Shown piece after piece: positions 18,198 to 27,425 of a stretch of DNA of 64,000 bases. Below the pieces are notes generated by a model. It searched no databases. It saw only the letters and a program-made list of their open reading frames with translations, and had not been told where the DNA came from. This DNA is from Lactococcus termiticola (lineage in GTDB: Bacteria > Bacillota > Bacilli > Lactobacillales > Streptococcaceae): positions 22,245-86,244 of the forward strand of contig NZ_BFFO01000008.1 in the NCBI RefSeq assembly GCF_003116835.1, written 5' to 3'. The first letter of the stretch is position 1; each line of letters starts with the position of its first letter. The position numbers and the translations under genes are program-made.

Positions 18198-18221
18198 CCT
18201 GTAAATGAGGCTATTTTAATT
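18191..18221. terminator. Bidirectional terminator between the guaC unit and trmL
   Basis: AAAATAGCCT-GTAAATG-AGGCTATTTT; flanked by A and T runs, it serves both converging genes and includes the trmL stop. Confidence 0.8.
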
Positions 18222-18717
18222 TATCTTTTTCATAAGTATGGACAAGTTCCAGCCCAGCAAAATTTTGCTGGCGGAGTGCTTCATAAACAATCATGCAGGC
18301 TGTGTTTGAGAGGTTGAGACTGCGGACATGTTCATCATTCATAGGAATCCGGATGGCTTTCTCAGCATTTTCACGCATAAATTCTTCTGGCAAACCAGTA
18401 TCTTCACGACCAAAGAGGAAGTAGTAGTCCTGGTCTAGCGGGCTGTAGTCGATGTCAGAATAGACCTGCTCAGCGAACTTGCTGACGAGGAAAAGCTGGC
18501 CGTCAACAGAGGAAATAAAATCGTCTAAATTTTTATGATAGACGATGTCAACCTTGTCCCAGTAATCCAGCCCAGCCCGCTTGAGATTTTTATCCGTAAT
18601 CTCAAAACCAAAGGGCTCAATCAGGTGGAGGACGGTGTTTGTCGCAGCACAAGTTCTTGCGATATTACCGGTGTTAAAGTGAATACGAGGTTCAAAAAGT
18701 GCAATGTGATTTGTCAT
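18211..18717 (-). CDS. trmL: tRNA (cytidine/uridine-34-2'-O)-methyltransferase TrmL
   Basis: A SPOUT-class methyltransferase of 168 residues. It has the N-terminal [20 protein letters not shown] and the C-terminal knot motifs [10 protein letters not shown] and [18 protein letters not shown], typical of TrmL/YibK. It methylates the wobble ribose of tRNA-Leu isoacceptors. It is a lone minus-strand gene in a plus-strand region. A -10 TGTACAAT lies upstream, next to the terminator of a candidate small RNA. Confidence 0.92.
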   Translation of the reverse strand: MTNHIALFEPRIHFNTGNIARTCAATNTVLHLIEPFGFEITDKNLKRAGLDYWDKVDIVYHKNLDDFISSVDGQLFLVSKFAEQVYSDIDYSPLDQDYYFLFGREDTGLPEEFMRENAEKAIRIPMNDEHVRSLNLSNTACMIVYEALRQQNFAGLELVHTYEKDKLK

Positions 18718-18740
18718 AGTATGCCTGATTTCTAAAATTG

Positions 18741-18842
18741 TACAAAAAAAACTGAATTCCTCGGAGTCATCTCAGCAAGAAATTCAGTTGCGGGCTTAAT
18801 TCACTTTAATCATAACAGGTGTGATTGAAATAAATTAAGGTT
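18741..18842 (-). ncRNA. Candidate small RNA or trmL attenuator, minus strand
   Basis: On the minus strand TTTACA (18877-18872), 17 bp, TAATAT (18854-18849) makes a good promoter. About 100 nt later a 9-bp stem AACTGAATT / AATTCAGTT (18789-18781 with 18758-18750) is followed by eight T residues, a clean terminator. Between them CTTAATT / AATTAAG and AATCA / TGATT can nest. No reading frame explains it. It could be a stand-alone RNA or an upstream trmL leader. Confidence 0.5.
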
Positions 18843-18958
18843 ATAGCTATATTATCATTTTTTAAGCTTCTTGTAAAGGATAAAGTGAGAAAAATTCAGC
18901 GACTAGCCTGATTTTTGATATAATAAGAGAAGATTATAAAATGTAAAGGATTAAAAAG

Positions 18959-19666
18959 ATGACTGAAATGACGACACTTTATCAATACAACACGCTGGGA
19001 GCCCTGATGGCTGGCCTCTACAAGGGGACAATGACCATCGGAGAGCTCTTGAAGCACGGCGACATGGGTATTGGGACGGTTGATTCCATTGATGGAGAAT
19101 TGATTATCCTCGACGGTAAAGCCTACCAGGCCAAGGGTGACAAGACCATTACTGAGCTTTCAGACGATGTGACCGTCCCTTATGCAGCAGTCGTAAATCA
19201 CCGGGCTGACCATCGCTTTAACCAGACAGAAAAGCTCTCTGCCGATGCCCTAAAGGCCAAGATGGAAGAGCATTTTGGTGAGAACCTTTTTCAGTCGATT
19301 AAAATCACAGGCTCTTTTAGTAAGATGCATGTTCGTATGATTCCAAGGGCAGAAGAAGGGGTGGCCTTTGTTGAAGTTGCCTCTAATCAGCCTGAATATA
19401 TTGAGGAAAATGTGACAGGGACTATCGTTGGTGTCTGGACGCCAGAGCTCTTCCATGGTGTCTCTGTGGCCGGTTATCACCTGCATTTCCTCTCAGACGA
19501 CCATGTCTTTGGCGGTCATGTCCTTGATTTTGAACTTGAGTCAGGAGAGGTCGAGATTGGACGGGTTGACGAGCTCCAGCAGGGCTTCCCAGTCAATAAT
19601 GAAAACTTCCTCAAGGCCAAGTTTAATGTCAATGAGCTCAAAGCAGCGATCGATACAGCTGAATAA
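18959..19666 (+). CDS. aldB: Alpha-acetolactate decarboxylase
   Basis: It converts 2-acetolactate to acetoin, completing the route begun by AlsS and limiting acetolactate build-up. The 235-residue protein shows the Zn-binding region GYHLHFLSDDHVFGGHVLDF with the conserved His residues. It has its own promoter (TATAAT at 18919) and AAAGGA before ATG 18959. Called aldB in Lactococcus and alsD or budA elsewhere. Confidence 0.93.
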   Translation: MTEMTTLYQYNTLGALMAGLYKGTMTIGELLKHGDMGIGTVDSIDGELIILDGKAYQAKGDKTITELSDDVTVPYAAVVNHRADHRFNQTEKLSADALKAKMEEHFGENLFQSIKITGSFSKMHVRMIPRAEEGVAFVEVASNQPEYIEENVTGTIVGVWTPELFHGVSVAGYHLHFLSDDHVFGGHVLDFELESGEVEIGRVDELQQGFPVNNENFLKAKFNVNELKAAIDTAE

Positions 19667-19675
19667 AGAAAAAAG

Positions 19676-19702
19676 ATGAAGCAAATCCCGCTTCTTTTTT
19701 TT
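19676..19702 (+). terminator. Intrinsic terminator after aldB
   Basis: GAAGC-AAATCCC-GCTTC with a T-run that runs into the dprA -35 box TTGACA (19701). Confidence 0.8.
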
Positions 19703-19733
19703 GACATCTGCCAAGCTTTTTCGGATAACTGTC

Positions 19734-20579
19734 ATGACGAATAACTTTGATATTTTCCGTTGGAAGATGGCCGGTCTTTCTAATCGTTCTGTGAATCGGA
19801 TTTTAGATTTTTTAGCTGAAAGCCCACAAAAGCTTCCTTTGAGGCGACTTGCTGAGATTGGTCAGCCTAAGTCTACAGTCAATTTTATAGAAGGCTATAA
19901 GTCCCAGGATGTAAAGGACTTGAGAAAGCAGTTTTCTCGCTTCCCCTCATTTTCTATCTTAGATGAGGCCTATCCTGAAAGATTGCGACAGATTTATGAC
20001 CCGCCGACATTGCTGTTTTATCTGGGCAATCTGAAGCTTCTGGAGCAGGAGAAAATAGCATTTGTCGGAAGTCGGGAAGCGAGTTCTTCTGCTATGAAGT
20101 CGACTCAAAATTTAATCTCAGGCCTGAACGGCCGTTTTGTCATTGTGTCAGGCCTCGCCAGAGGGATCGATACAGCTAGCCATTTGTCAGCAATCAAGTC
20201 GAAATCGGGCACCATTGCCGTGATTGGTACAGGCCTCGATCAGTACTATCCTGAGGATAATCGGAAGCTCCAGGACCATATCAGCAGACATGAGCTCTTG
20301 CTTTCAGAATATCCGGCTGGCTCAAAGGCCTTGAAGTATCATTTTCCAGAGCGAAACCGAATCATTGCCGGCCTCTCAAAAGCTGTCGTCGTGATTGAGG
20401 CGAAAAGGCGGTCGGGTAGCCTGATCACTGCTGAGCGGGCGATGGAGGAGGGTCGGGATGTCTTTGCTGTGCCTGGCGACATCAACGAAGCCAGGTCAGA
20501 AGGTTGCCATCATCTCATTCAAGAAGGGGCAAAATTGGTTTATCAACCAAAAGATATTATCGAAGAATATGAATCCTGA
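19734..20579 (+). CDS. dprA: DNA-processing protein DprA
   Basis: DprA loads RecA on incoming single-stranded DNA during transformation. The 281-residue protein has the Rossmann-like core: FVGSREASSSAM, SGLARGIDTASH, FPERNRIIAGLSKAVVV and RSGSLITAERAMEEGRDVFAVPG. The promoter is TTGACA (19701-19706) followed 16-17 bp later by GGATAAC, and ATG 19734 comes only about 5 nt after that with no ribosome-binding site. The sequence TTCGGATA there is two bases from the ComX box TACGAATA, so competence control is possible but not shown. The order dprA-topA-trmFO is conserved in the family. Confidence 0.93.
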   Translation: MTNNFDIFRWKMAGLSNRSVNRILDFLAESPQKLPLRRLAEIGQPKSTVNFIEGYKSQDVKDLRKQFSRFPSFSILDEAYPERLRQIYDPPTLLFYLGNLKLLEQEKIAFVGSREASSSAMKSTQNLISGLNGRFVIVSGLARGIDTASHLSAIKSKSGTIAVIGTGLDQYYPEDNRKLQDHISRHELLLSEYPAGSKALKYHFPERNRIIAGLSKAVVVIEAKRRSGSLITAERAMEEGRDVFAVPGDINEARSEGCHHLIQEGAKLVYQPKDIIEEYES

Positions 20580-20661
20580 CAAAGCCATGTGATAAAAGGA
20601 TAAACAGTCACTTTTCTATATCAAAAACATCTCGCTTTTCCTATAGAAAAAATGATTTCAC

Positions 20662-20690
20662 TTGACATTAAAAACAAAAGGCATTATGAT
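20662..20690 (+). promoter_or_regulatory. topA promoter
   Basis: TTGACA (20662-20667), 17-bp spacer, TATGAT (20685-20690). Two ATGs at the -10 region cannot be starts of this transcript. Confidence 0.75.
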
Positions 20691-20724
20691 GAAGGAAGCA
20701 AATCCAAATAAAGGAAGGCGTCCT

Positions 20725-22893
20725 ATGCCAACAGCTACTAAAACTAAAGCAAAAACAACGACTAAAACGACAACAAAGGCAAAATCTAAAACTGCCACAA
20801 AAACTAAGAAAAAGGCGACGAAGATTGTCAAGGGCAAGAATCTGGTTATCGTCGAATCACCAGCCAAGGCGAAGACCATCGAGAAGTACCTGGGTCGCAA
20901 CTACAAGGTCGTGGCCTCCGTCGGCCACATCCGTGACCTGAAGAAGTCTTCTATGTCTGTCGACATTGAAAACAATTACGAGCCTCAATACATCAATATC
21001 CGTGGGAAGGCTCCACTGATTAATAACCTCAAAAAAGAAGCCAAAGCTGCCAAGGCCGTCTATCTCGCAAGTGACCCGGACCGAGAAGGAGAAGCCATCT
21101 CATGGCATTTGGCCCACATTCTTGATTTGGACCTCAAAGAAAAGAACCGGGTGGTCTTCAACGAAATCACGAAGGATGCCGTCAAAGACGCCTTTAAGAG
21201 TCCTCGCTCTATCGATGTTGACTTGGTTGATGCCCAGCAGGCCCGCCGTGTCCTCGACCGTCTGGTCGGCTACTCCATTAGCCCCATCCTCTGGAAGAAG
21301 GTCAAGAAGGGTCTTTCTGCCGGCCGTGTCCAATCGATTGCTCTCAAGCTCATCATTGACCGTGAAAATGAAATCAACGCCTTTGTGCCTGAAGAATACT
21401 GGTCTATTGACGGTGACTTCAAAAAGGGCACTAAGAAGTTCAAGGCCAATTTCTGGGGTGTCGATGGCAAGAAAAAGGCTCTGGCTAACAATGAAGATGT
21501 CCTTACTGTCATGGAACGCCTGAGTTCTGACGAATTTAATGTTGACAAGGTAGAGAAGAAGGAACGCAAGAGGAATGCTCCTATGCCTTACACGACCTCA
21601 ACCATGCAACAGGATGCGGCCAATAAAATCAACTTCCGGACCCGGAAGACCATGATGGTCGCCCAACAGCTCTATGAAGGGCTAACCCTCGGTGCGCAAG
21701 GCCACCAAGGGCTAATCACCTATATGCGTACCGACTCAACCCGTATCTCGCCGGTCGCTCAAGGTGCTGCTGCCAGCCTCATCACTGAAAAATTTGGGGC
21801 CAAATATAGCAAGCATGGCTCTAAGGTCAAGAATGCCGCCGGCGCCCAGGATGCCCACGAGGCCATCCGCCCTTCAAACGTCTTTAACACGCCTGAGTCA
21901 ATCGCAAAATACCTGGACAAGGACCAGCTCAAGCTCTATACACTCATCTGGAATCGCTTTGTGGCTAGCCAGATGACGCCTGCTGTCTTTGATACCATGA
22001 AGGTCAACCTCTCACAAAACGGCGTGATTTTTGTGGCCAACGGCTCGCAAATCAAGTTTGACGGATACTTGGCCGTCTACAATGACACCGACAAGAACAC
22101 CATGCTACCAGACATGGAAGTCGGCGATACCGTCAAGAAGGCAGCTCTGAAGCCAGAACAGCACTTCACACAGCCACCTGCCCGCTATTCTGAAGCGACC
22201 CTGATTAAGACGCTGGAAGAAAATGGCGTTGGCCGGCCTTCGACCTATGCTCCGACACTTGAGACCATTCAACGGCGTTACTATGTGAGGCTTGCTGCCA
22301 AGCGTTTTGAGCCAACTGAGCTGGGTGAAATTGTCAATAAACTTATTGTGGAGTTCTTCCCTAATATTGTCAATACAGAATTTACAGCAGAAATGGAGAA
22401 AGACCTGGATGCTGTCGAAGATGGTAAACGACGATGGGTAGAGGTCGTCGACCAATTCTACAAACCTTTTGAAAAGGAACTCGTCAAGGCAGAAGATGAG
22501 ATTGAAAAAATCCAAATCAAGGACGAGCCAGCCGGCTTTGACTGTGATGTCTGTGGCCACCCTATGGTCATCAAGCTCGGTCGCTTCGGCAAGTTCTATG
22601 CTTGTAGCAATTTCCCTGAATGCCACAACACCAAGGCCATCGTCAAGGAAATCGGCGTGACCTGTCCAACCTGTGGCGAAGGTCAAATCATAGAACGCAA
22701 GACCAAGAAGAACCGGCTCTTCTACGGTTGCTCACGCTATCCTGAATGTGATTTCACCAGCTGGGACAAGCCCGTCGGCCGTACCTGCCCTAAATCTGGC
22801 CACTTCCTCGTTGAGAAGAAGGTCCGCGGTGGTGGTAAACAGGTCGTCTGTTCTGATGCTGAGTGTGATTATCAGGAAGAGAAGATTAAATAA
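20725..22893 (+). CDS. topA: DNA topoisomerase I
   Basis: TopA relaxes negative supercoils. The 722-residue protein begins with a Lys/Thr-rich tail (residues 1-38), then the TOPRIM domain ([33 protein letters not shown]) and the active-site Tyr333 in [12 protein letters not shown]. The C-terminus has two four-Cys zinc ribbons (CDVCGHPM with CSNFPEC; CPTCGEG with CSRYPEC) and a last, partly degenerate one. I chose ATG 20725 because AAAGGAAGG precedes it and earlier ATGs overlap the -10 box. A structured repeat lies just after the stop. Confidence 0.94.
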   Translation: MPTATKTKAKTTTKTTTKAKSKTATKTKKKATKIVKGKNLVIVESPAKAKTIEKYLGRNYKVVASVGHIRDLKKSSMSVDIENNYEPQYINIRGKAPLINNLKKEAKAAKAVYLASDPDREGEAISWHLAHILDLDLKEKNRVVFNEITKDAVKDAFKSPRSIDVDLVDAQQARRVLDRLVGYSISPILWKKVKKGLSAGRVQSIALKLIIDRENEINAFVPEEYWSIDGDFKKGTKKFKANFWGVDGKKKALANNEDVLTVMERLSSDEFNVDKVEKKERKRNAPMPYTTSTMQQDAANKINFRTRKTMMVAQQLYEGLTLGAQGHQGLITYMRTDSTRISPVAQGAAASLITEKFGAKYSKHGSKVKNAAGAQDAHEAIRPSNVFNTPESIAKYLDKDQLKLYTLIWNRFVASQMTPAVFDTMKVNLSQNGVIFVANGSQIKFDGYLAVYNDTDKNTMLPDMEVGDTVKKAALKPEQHFTQPPARYSEATLIKTLEENGVGRPSTYAPTLETIQRRYYVRLAAKRFEPTELGEIVNKLIVEFFPNIVNTEFTAEMEKDLDAVEDGKRRWVEVVDQFYKPFEKELVKAEDEIEKIQIKDEPAGFDCDVCGHPMVIKLGRFGKFYACSNFPECHNTKAIVKEIGVTCPTCGEGQIIERKTKKNRLFYGCSRYPECDFTSWDKPVGRTCPKSGHFLVEKKVRGGGKQVVCSDAECDYQEEKIK

Positions 22894-22917
22894 TTTGTTT
22901 CTTAGGTCCTACTAGTC

Positions 22918-23054
22918 ACCGTTTCGTTACAGAAATCCCGAAAAATACTGTGAGGTCGAAAGCAAAGCGTTGCTTTCATTGCTAAAAGGTGAGCCCTAGG
23001 GACTCGCCTTTTGTCTTATTTTACAGCGCTTCTCGGGATTTCTTCCACTTCATT
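22918..23054 (-). repeat. Structured 3'-UTR repeat, copy 2
   Basis: The outer arms 22931-22953 and 23021-23043 pair over about 18 of 23 positions. Inside lie GAAAGCAA-AGCG-TTGCTTTC and AAAAGG(T)GAG / CTC(G)CCTTTT, the latter followed by a T-rich stretch and usable as the topA terminator. The ends (CCGTTTC...AGAAATCCC and GGGATTTCTTCCACTTC) match the copies at 57 and 58 kb. The orientation label follows the 57/58 kb copies. Confidence 0.75.
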
Positions 23055-23245
23055 AGTGCCAATAGCTCTGGAGACCTGCAAGGCTCCGGATTTAGGAATG
23101 GATGCCAGAGACTTCGCTTCTGGCCACACAGCTTTTTCAACTGTTTTCTGGAAGCTAACGCCTCCTTGCTATAAGCCCAGCTTCAGCTTTCTAATAGTTC
23201 ATCCAAAGCTTACAGAATTGTAAGTTTCCACACTCCTATTACTGC
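23055..23245. other. Non-coding stretch after the repeat
   Basis: No convincing gene. It has two short hairpins (GGAG-ACCTGCAAGG-CTCC at about 23074 and GCCAGAG / CTTCTGGC at about 23103). A segment TTTAGGAATGGATGCC (about 23093) resembles TTTAGGAATAGAAGCC on the minus strand beside the 57-kb repeat copy, so it may be decayed repeat sequence. Confidence 0.4.
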
Positions 23246-23395
23246 TATACTAGCCTTGGGAGTCCAACTCTCAAATAAAAAATAAAAGGAGGGAGAGATT
23301 ATAAGGGAAGAATCTTCTTGAGTTGTTGACCGTCTTCTCAAGGGGATGACAAGGCTTTCCGGGACTCCAAACGGGAAGCCTTGTCTTGTTTTTGA
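23246..23395 (+). promoter_or_regulatory. Leader with attenuator-like terminator before the DM13 lipoprotein gene
   Basis: TGC-TATACT (to 23251) starts a roughly 140-nt leader. It holds hairpin CTTGAG / CTCAAG and a very strong terminator GACAAGGCTT...AAGCCTTGTC plus T-run (23348-23391). GGAGTCC near the start (about 23259) can pair with GGACTCC in the terminator loop (about 23362), an arrangement that could give mutually exclusive folds. The next gene starts 25 nt after the terminator with no separate promoter seen. Confidence 0.5.
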
Positions 23396-23415
23396 CACTC
23401 ATAGAAAGGATTCTT

Positions 23416-23904
23416 ATGAAGAAAAAGCATAAACTATTTGGCCTGCTCATGCTTGCCTGTGCAAGTTTCCTCTTCCTTGCGGCCTGTTCTAAGGCTGACA
23501 GCAAGGATTCGAGCAAGTCATCATCGTCGTCGACTAGCCAATCGTCCTCATCAACTTCAAGTAGCAGTAGTAGCTCTGGCTCATCAGCCTCAAAAGCGTC
23601 CACTGTCACAGATAAAAAGGGAACATTCAGTGGCCTGAACAGCAACAAGGTTTCTGGGACGGTGACGGTCTCTAAAAACAAGGTCAGCCTCTCAAACTTC
23701 AAGACTGATGAGGGGCCCGACCTCAAGATTTATCTGACCAAGGATGGCAATGTCAAAAGCGGAAAGGTCCTCAAAAAAATCGACCTGAAGGCAGAAAGCC
23801 AGAGCTTTGACGTCCCGTCAGGTGTTGATGTCAGCCAGTACAACTCTGTCGTCATCTGGTGCGACAAGGCCCACGTCGGCTTTGGAGAAGCAAAACTTGC
23901 ATAA
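23416..23904 (+). CDS. DM13-domain lipoprotein
   Basis: A 162-residue lipoprotein: signal peptide with lipobox LAAC and Cys24, a Ser-rich linker (about 28-66), then a DM13 domain (about 75-162) with VSGTVTVSKNKVSLSNF, GPDLKIYLT and the conserved Trp-Cys in VVIWCDKAHVGFG. DM13 domains are linked to extracellular redox or electron transfer in animal and bacterial proteins; the partner here is unknown. ATG 23416 follows GAAAGGATT. It interrupts the usual topA-trmFO adjacency and has its own terminator. Confidence 0.85.
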   Translation: MKKKHKLFGLLMLACASFLFLAACSKADSKDSSKSSSSSTSQSSSSTSSSSSSSGSSASKASTVTDKKGTFSGLNSNKVSGTVTVSKNKVSLSNFKTDEGPDLKIYLTKDGNVKSGKVLKKIDLKAESQSFDVPSGVDVSQYNSVVIWCDKAHVGFGEAKLA

Positions 23905-23910
23905 ATTTTC

Positions 23911-23945
23911 AATCAATCTCAGATTAAATGAGATTGATTTTTCAT
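23911..23945 (+). terminator. Intrinsic terminator after the DM13 gene
   Basis: AATCAATCTCA-GATTAAA-TGAGATTGATT with T-run. Confidence 0.88.
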
Positions 23946-23975
23946 TTTCAAAACATTCTAATCTTGCCCTTGATA

Positions 23976-23984
23976 TGGTAAAAT
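23976..23984 (+). promoter_or_regulatory. Extended -10 of trmFO, probably leaderless
   Basis: TGG-TAAAAT ending at 23984, six bases (AAAAGC), then ATG 23991. No ribosome-binding site; -35 weak. Confidence 0.55.
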
Positions 23985-23990
23985 AAAAGC

Positions 23991-25331
23991 ATGAAAAAAA
24001 CACATATCAATGTTATCGGGGCTGGCCTCGCTGGCTCTGAGGCGGCCTATCAGATTGCCAAGCGGGGCATCCCTGTCAAGCTCTATGAGATGCGGGGCGT
24101 CAAGGCAACCCCACAACATAAGACGGATAAATTTGCTGAGCTGGTCTGCTCAAACTCACTGCGGGCGGCGGCCATTACCAATGCTGTCGGCCTCCTCAAA
24201 GAAGAGATGCGACAGCTCGATTCTGTCATCATCCAGGCGGCAGAAGCGACTTCAGTCCCTGCAGGTGGTGCCTTGGCTGTTGACCGGGAGGGCTTTTCAG
24301 ACTTTGTGACTAATGAGGTCATGAACCATCCCTTGATTGAAGTCATCCGGGAGGAAATTACCAGCCTGCCCAAAGATGAGATTACTATCATTGCGACTGG
24401 TCCTCTGACAAGTGATGCACTTGCTAAAGAAATCCATGAATTTAATGGAGGCGACGGCTTTTACTTTTATGATGCGGCCGCACCGATTCTTGACATCTCG
24501 ACGGTCGATATGTCGAAGGTCTACAAGAAATCCCGCTATGACAAGGGCGAGGCGGCTTATATCAACTGCCCGATGACCAAGGCTGAGTTTCAGGCATTCC
24601 AAGAGGCGCTCATCACGGCAGAAGAGGCACCCCTCAACAACTTTGAGGACAAGCTCAAGGTCTTTGAAGGTTGTATGCCTATCGAAGAAATGGCCAAGCG
24701 GGGCTACAAGACCATGCTCTTTGGCCCAATGAAGCCAGTCGGCCTTGAATACCCTGAAGACTTTGAAGGCCCACATGATGGCGACTTTAAGACACCTTAT
24801 GCTGTCGTCCAGCTCCGGCAGGACAATGCAGCTGGCAGTCTCTATAATATGGTTGGCTTCCAGACCCATCTCAAATGGGGCGAGCAGAAACGGGTCTTCC
24901 AGATGATTCCAGGACTTGAAAATGCTGAGTTTGTCCGCTATGGTGTCATGCACCGCAACTCCTACATGGACTCACCAAATCTCCTGACCCAGACCTTCCG
25001 CTCTAAACAGCAGGAAAATCTCTTCTTTGCTGGCCAGATGACTGGCGTTGAAGGCTATGTCGAGTCAGCAGCATCCGGCCTCGTTGCCGGCATCAATGCC
25101 GCCAAGCTCTTTAAGGACGAAGAAGAGGTCGTCTTCCCGAACACGACGGCTATCGGTGCCCTGCCATACTACGTGACCCACACCGACAGTAAGCACTTCC
25201 AGCCGATGAACGTGACCTTTGGAATTATGGCGGAATTGCCTGGCGAACGAATTCGCGATAAGAAGGAGCGTTATACAAATGTGGCTGAGCGCTCACTTGA
25301 GATTCTCAGTGAAATAAAAGAAAGAGTATGA
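23991..25331 (+). CDS. trmFO: tRNA m5U54 methyltransferase, folate-dependent (TrmFO)
   Basis: TrmFO makes the T-loop ribothymidine of tRNA using methylene-tetrahydrofolate and FADH2. The 446-residue protein has the FAD dinucleotide motif [16 protein letters not shown] near the N-terminus, the conserved [20 protein letters not shown] region, and the C-terminal [19 protein letters not shown]. It follows dprA-topA as in other lactic acid bacteria. It appears to be read from a leaderless transcript. Confidence 0.94.
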   Translation: MKKTHINVIGAGLAGSEAAYQIAKRGIPVKLYEMRGVKATPQHKTDKFAELVCSNSLRAAAITNAVGLLKEEMRQLDSVIIQAAEATSVPAGGALAVDREGFSDFVTNEVMNHPLIEVIREEITSLPKDEITIIATGPLTSDALAKEIHEFNGGDGFYFYDAAAPILDISTVDMSKVYKKSRYDKGEAAYINCPMTKAEFQAFQEALITAEEAPLNNFEDKLKVFEGCMPIEEMAKRGYKTMLFGPMKPVGLEYPEDFEGPHDGDFKTPYAVVQLRQDNAAGSLYNMVGFQTHLKWGEQKRVFQMIPGLENAEFVRYGVMHRNSYMDSPNLLTQTFRSKQQENLFFAGQMTGVEGYVESAASGLVAGINAAKLFKDEEEVVFPNTTAIGALPYYVTHTDSKHFQPMNVTFGIMAELPGERIRDKKERYTNVAERSLEILSEIKERV

Positions 25332-25349
25332 TGGTCATGCTCTTTTTTT
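25321..25349 (+). terminator. Intrinsic terminator after trmFO
   Basis: AAAGAG-T-ATGA-TGG-TCAT-G-CTCTTT with a T-run, overlapping the trmFO stop. Confidence 0.82.
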
Positions 25350-25410
25350 ACAGAAATATTAATAAATTATTTTTGAAACAGGTATATACTTAAATCAAAT
25401 AAAAAATTAT

Positions 25411-25546
25411 GCTATAATTAAGATTGTAGAAATCTATAATTTTTCTGACTTTATTAAGTCATCTAAGTTATATTTCATTCTTAAATAAAGGTTAACCTTT
25501 TTCTCTTGCTATGCAAGAGAAAAGCTTGTTAGAAAGGTAGACGTCA
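25411..25546 (+). promoter_or_regulatory. Promoter and 5' UTR of the envelope operon
   Basis: TATAAT (25413-25418) starts a roughly 120-nt leader. It holds a perfect palindrome AAAGGTTAACCTTT (25487-25500) followed at once by the hairpin TTTCTCTTGC-TAT-GCAAGAGAAA (25499-25522), then AGAAAGGTAG before ATG 25547. The palindrome could be an operator and the hairpin could control translation. The leader is unusually AT-rich. Confidence 0.55.
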
Positions 25547-27397
25547 ATGTCAAAACAAGAAGATTGGCTTCAGGATTTTGAAGCAAAAAATGGTCGTAAG
25601 CCAAGTCTTGAGGAGTTCTCTGAAGCTCAGAAAAATGCTTTTGCTATCGAAGAGGCTGACCCAAAAGCCTTGTGGCTCGCTGAGTTCAAGAAAGCTGAAG
25701 GCCGTGACCCTAGCCTAGCTGAATTTGAAGCAGCTAAAAATAATGGCTTTCAAATGTCTGAAGCAAAAGCTTCAGAGGAAACAAAGGAAGTCGAAACAGC
25801 CGAGGCCGAAGCTCCAGCAGCAGCTGAAGCAGCTCCCCTCTCAACGGAAGAGCAGTGGATTCAAGACTTTGAAGCAAGAGAAGGCCGTAAGCCTGCTATG
25901 AACGAGTTTCTAGCTGCTAAGGCTAACAGCTTCTCGTCCGAAGCTAGTCCAGTAGAAGCTCAAGAGACAACGCAAGCAACAAATGCCCAGACACAAGTTG
26001 CTCCAGCAGCCGCAGCGTACGCTCAGCCTCAGCCTCAAGTGAAGCCAAAAGCTCCCCGCCAAAAGATGAAAACCAAAACCAAGCTCATCTTGACAGCTTC
26101 AGCAGTCGTCGTGGTTGCTGCGGGTCTTTGGGCTACTGGAGAATTTTGGTACTTTAGCAAGGCTGAACAGCTCAACCGCTATGTGGCAGCCTACAATAAG
26201 AACCCAGAAGCTGCGAGTATCGACGGCAAGACCTATATTTGGTCTGACACTAAAAAAGCCATTAAAAAGACGGATCTCAAGTACAGTCCTAATATGGCGG
26301 ATAAGATCTCTAAGGATCACCTCTTAGCCGGAACTCAGTTCAAGCAGGATGGCTATCAATACTTAGTCTTTCCTAAATACAAGGTCTTCGTAGACCCTGA
26401 AAGTTTGACTTTGAAAGCTAACTCTAAAGGTCTTAATCTTTCTGTCAATGGTAATAAGATTGCCAGCTCGACATCAGCAAACTTCAAGACGACGGTTGCC
26501 CGCCTCTTCCCAGGCGACTACAAGATTGATGCCGTTGGTAAAATCAATAACAAGTCTGTCAATCTCACTAAGACAGTGACCGTTGACCATGCTAATACGG
26601 TCGGCAACTTCCAACTCAGCTTCCTTACCTTTAACTTGTATAGTAATCTAGTAAATGCGGATGTCTATTCTGGCAAGGATAAGATTGGTAGCCTGACCAA
26701 CGGCCAGTATAAGTTTGTCGACCTGCCTGTCGTATCAAATGATCAGATTTCTGTTCAGAAGGCCTTTAAGTCAGGTGTTGCAAAGACCCCAGTCAAGTGG
26801 GTTTCTGACATTACAGACGGCGACTCTGTTTATTTGAACTGGGATCAGGAATTGAGCAACGATACAGCCAAGGAGCTTTTTAGTTCAGCGTTTTCTGATA
26901 TTTCCTCTGATAACGGTGCTTCATCTGTATTTGAAGGCGGGTCAGATAACAGCTTCTACAAGGCATTGACTGGGCGTTTTACCCACATGAAGAGCCCTTC
27001 TGATGCTACTCACCATCAGGCTTCGAGCATCTCTGTTGAGTCTTCTAACGTGGACAGCATTACACAAAACGACATCAATGACTATACTGTAAATGTCTCA
27101 ATCGTTCTGGATGTCTACTATAACAGTGAAAAACAAAACCCTTACTACGGGGACTTCTATCAAAAACGGACCTTTAGTATCCATGTGAAATATGTCCCAC
27201 AATCCGATAATGATAGTGATAGTGACAGCTACTATAATAGTAGTAACGATAGTAGCGATACATCAGGTGGCAACTACAAGAATTTTGTCATTGTCAATGA
27301 TGCTGGCAATGCTCAGGATGGAGATTCTACTAAGACGACTGTCAAAGACGATACAAAACATGACTCATCCTATGACGATGACGATAGCGACAACTAA
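25547..27397 (+). CDS. TcaA-like membrane protein with three N-terminal W-FE-GRxP repeats
   Basis: A 616-residue protein. The cytosolic part holds three related repeats of about 30 residues (5-34, 42-71 and 103-132), each reading W-x(3)-F-x(4)-GR-x-P-x(4)-F-x(2)-A, linked by Ala/Glu/Gln-rich segments. One membrane helix follows (about 179-197). The outside part resembles TcaA/YvbJ-type proteins (two beta-rich domains, then an NTF2-like domain with Tyr-rich strands) and ends in a Ser/Asp-rich tail (about 550-616). Typical TcaA proteins carry a zinc ribbon where these repeats stand. It is the first gene of a five-gene operon. TcaA-like proteins affect cell-wall antibiotic responses in staphylococci; a role here is inferred only. 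Confidence 0.75.
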   Translation: MSKQEDWLQDFEAKNGRKPSLEEFSEAQKNAFAIEEADPKALWLAEFKKAEGRDPSLAEFEAAKNNGFQMSEAKASEETKEVETAEAEAPAAAEAAPLSTEEQWIQDFEAREGRKPAMNEFLAAKANSFSSEASPVEAQETTQATNAQTQVAPAAAAYAQPQPQVKPKAPRQKMKTKTKLILTASAVVVVAAGLWATGEFWYFSKAEQLNRYVAAYNKNPEAASIDGKTYIWSDTKKAIKKTDLKYSPNMADKISKDHLLAGTQFKQDGYQYLVFPKYKVFVDPESLTLKANSKGLNLSVNGNKIASSTSANFKTTVARLFPGDYKIDAVGKINNKSVNLTKTVTVDHANTVGNFQLSFLTFNLYSNLVNADVYSGKDKIGSLTNGQYKFVDLPVVSNDQISVQKAFKSGVAKTPVKWVSDITDGDSVYLNWDQELSNDTAKELFSSAFSDISSDNGASSVFEGGSDNSFYKALTGRFTHMKSPSDATHHQASSISVESSNVDSITQNDINDYTVNVSIVLDVYYNSEKQNPYYGDFYQKRTFSIHVKYVPQSDNDSDSDSYYNSSNDSSDTSGGNYKNFVIVNDAGNAQDGDSTKTTVKDDTKHDSSYDDDDSDN

Positions 27398-27425
27398 TTA
27401 AATACTCAAGGAGATTTTATCAATA

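Noticed and set aside
22918..23054. CRISPR or BOX element
   Set aside because: There is no array of spaced direct repeats, and the three-stem layout and sequences do not match pneumococcal BOX modules.
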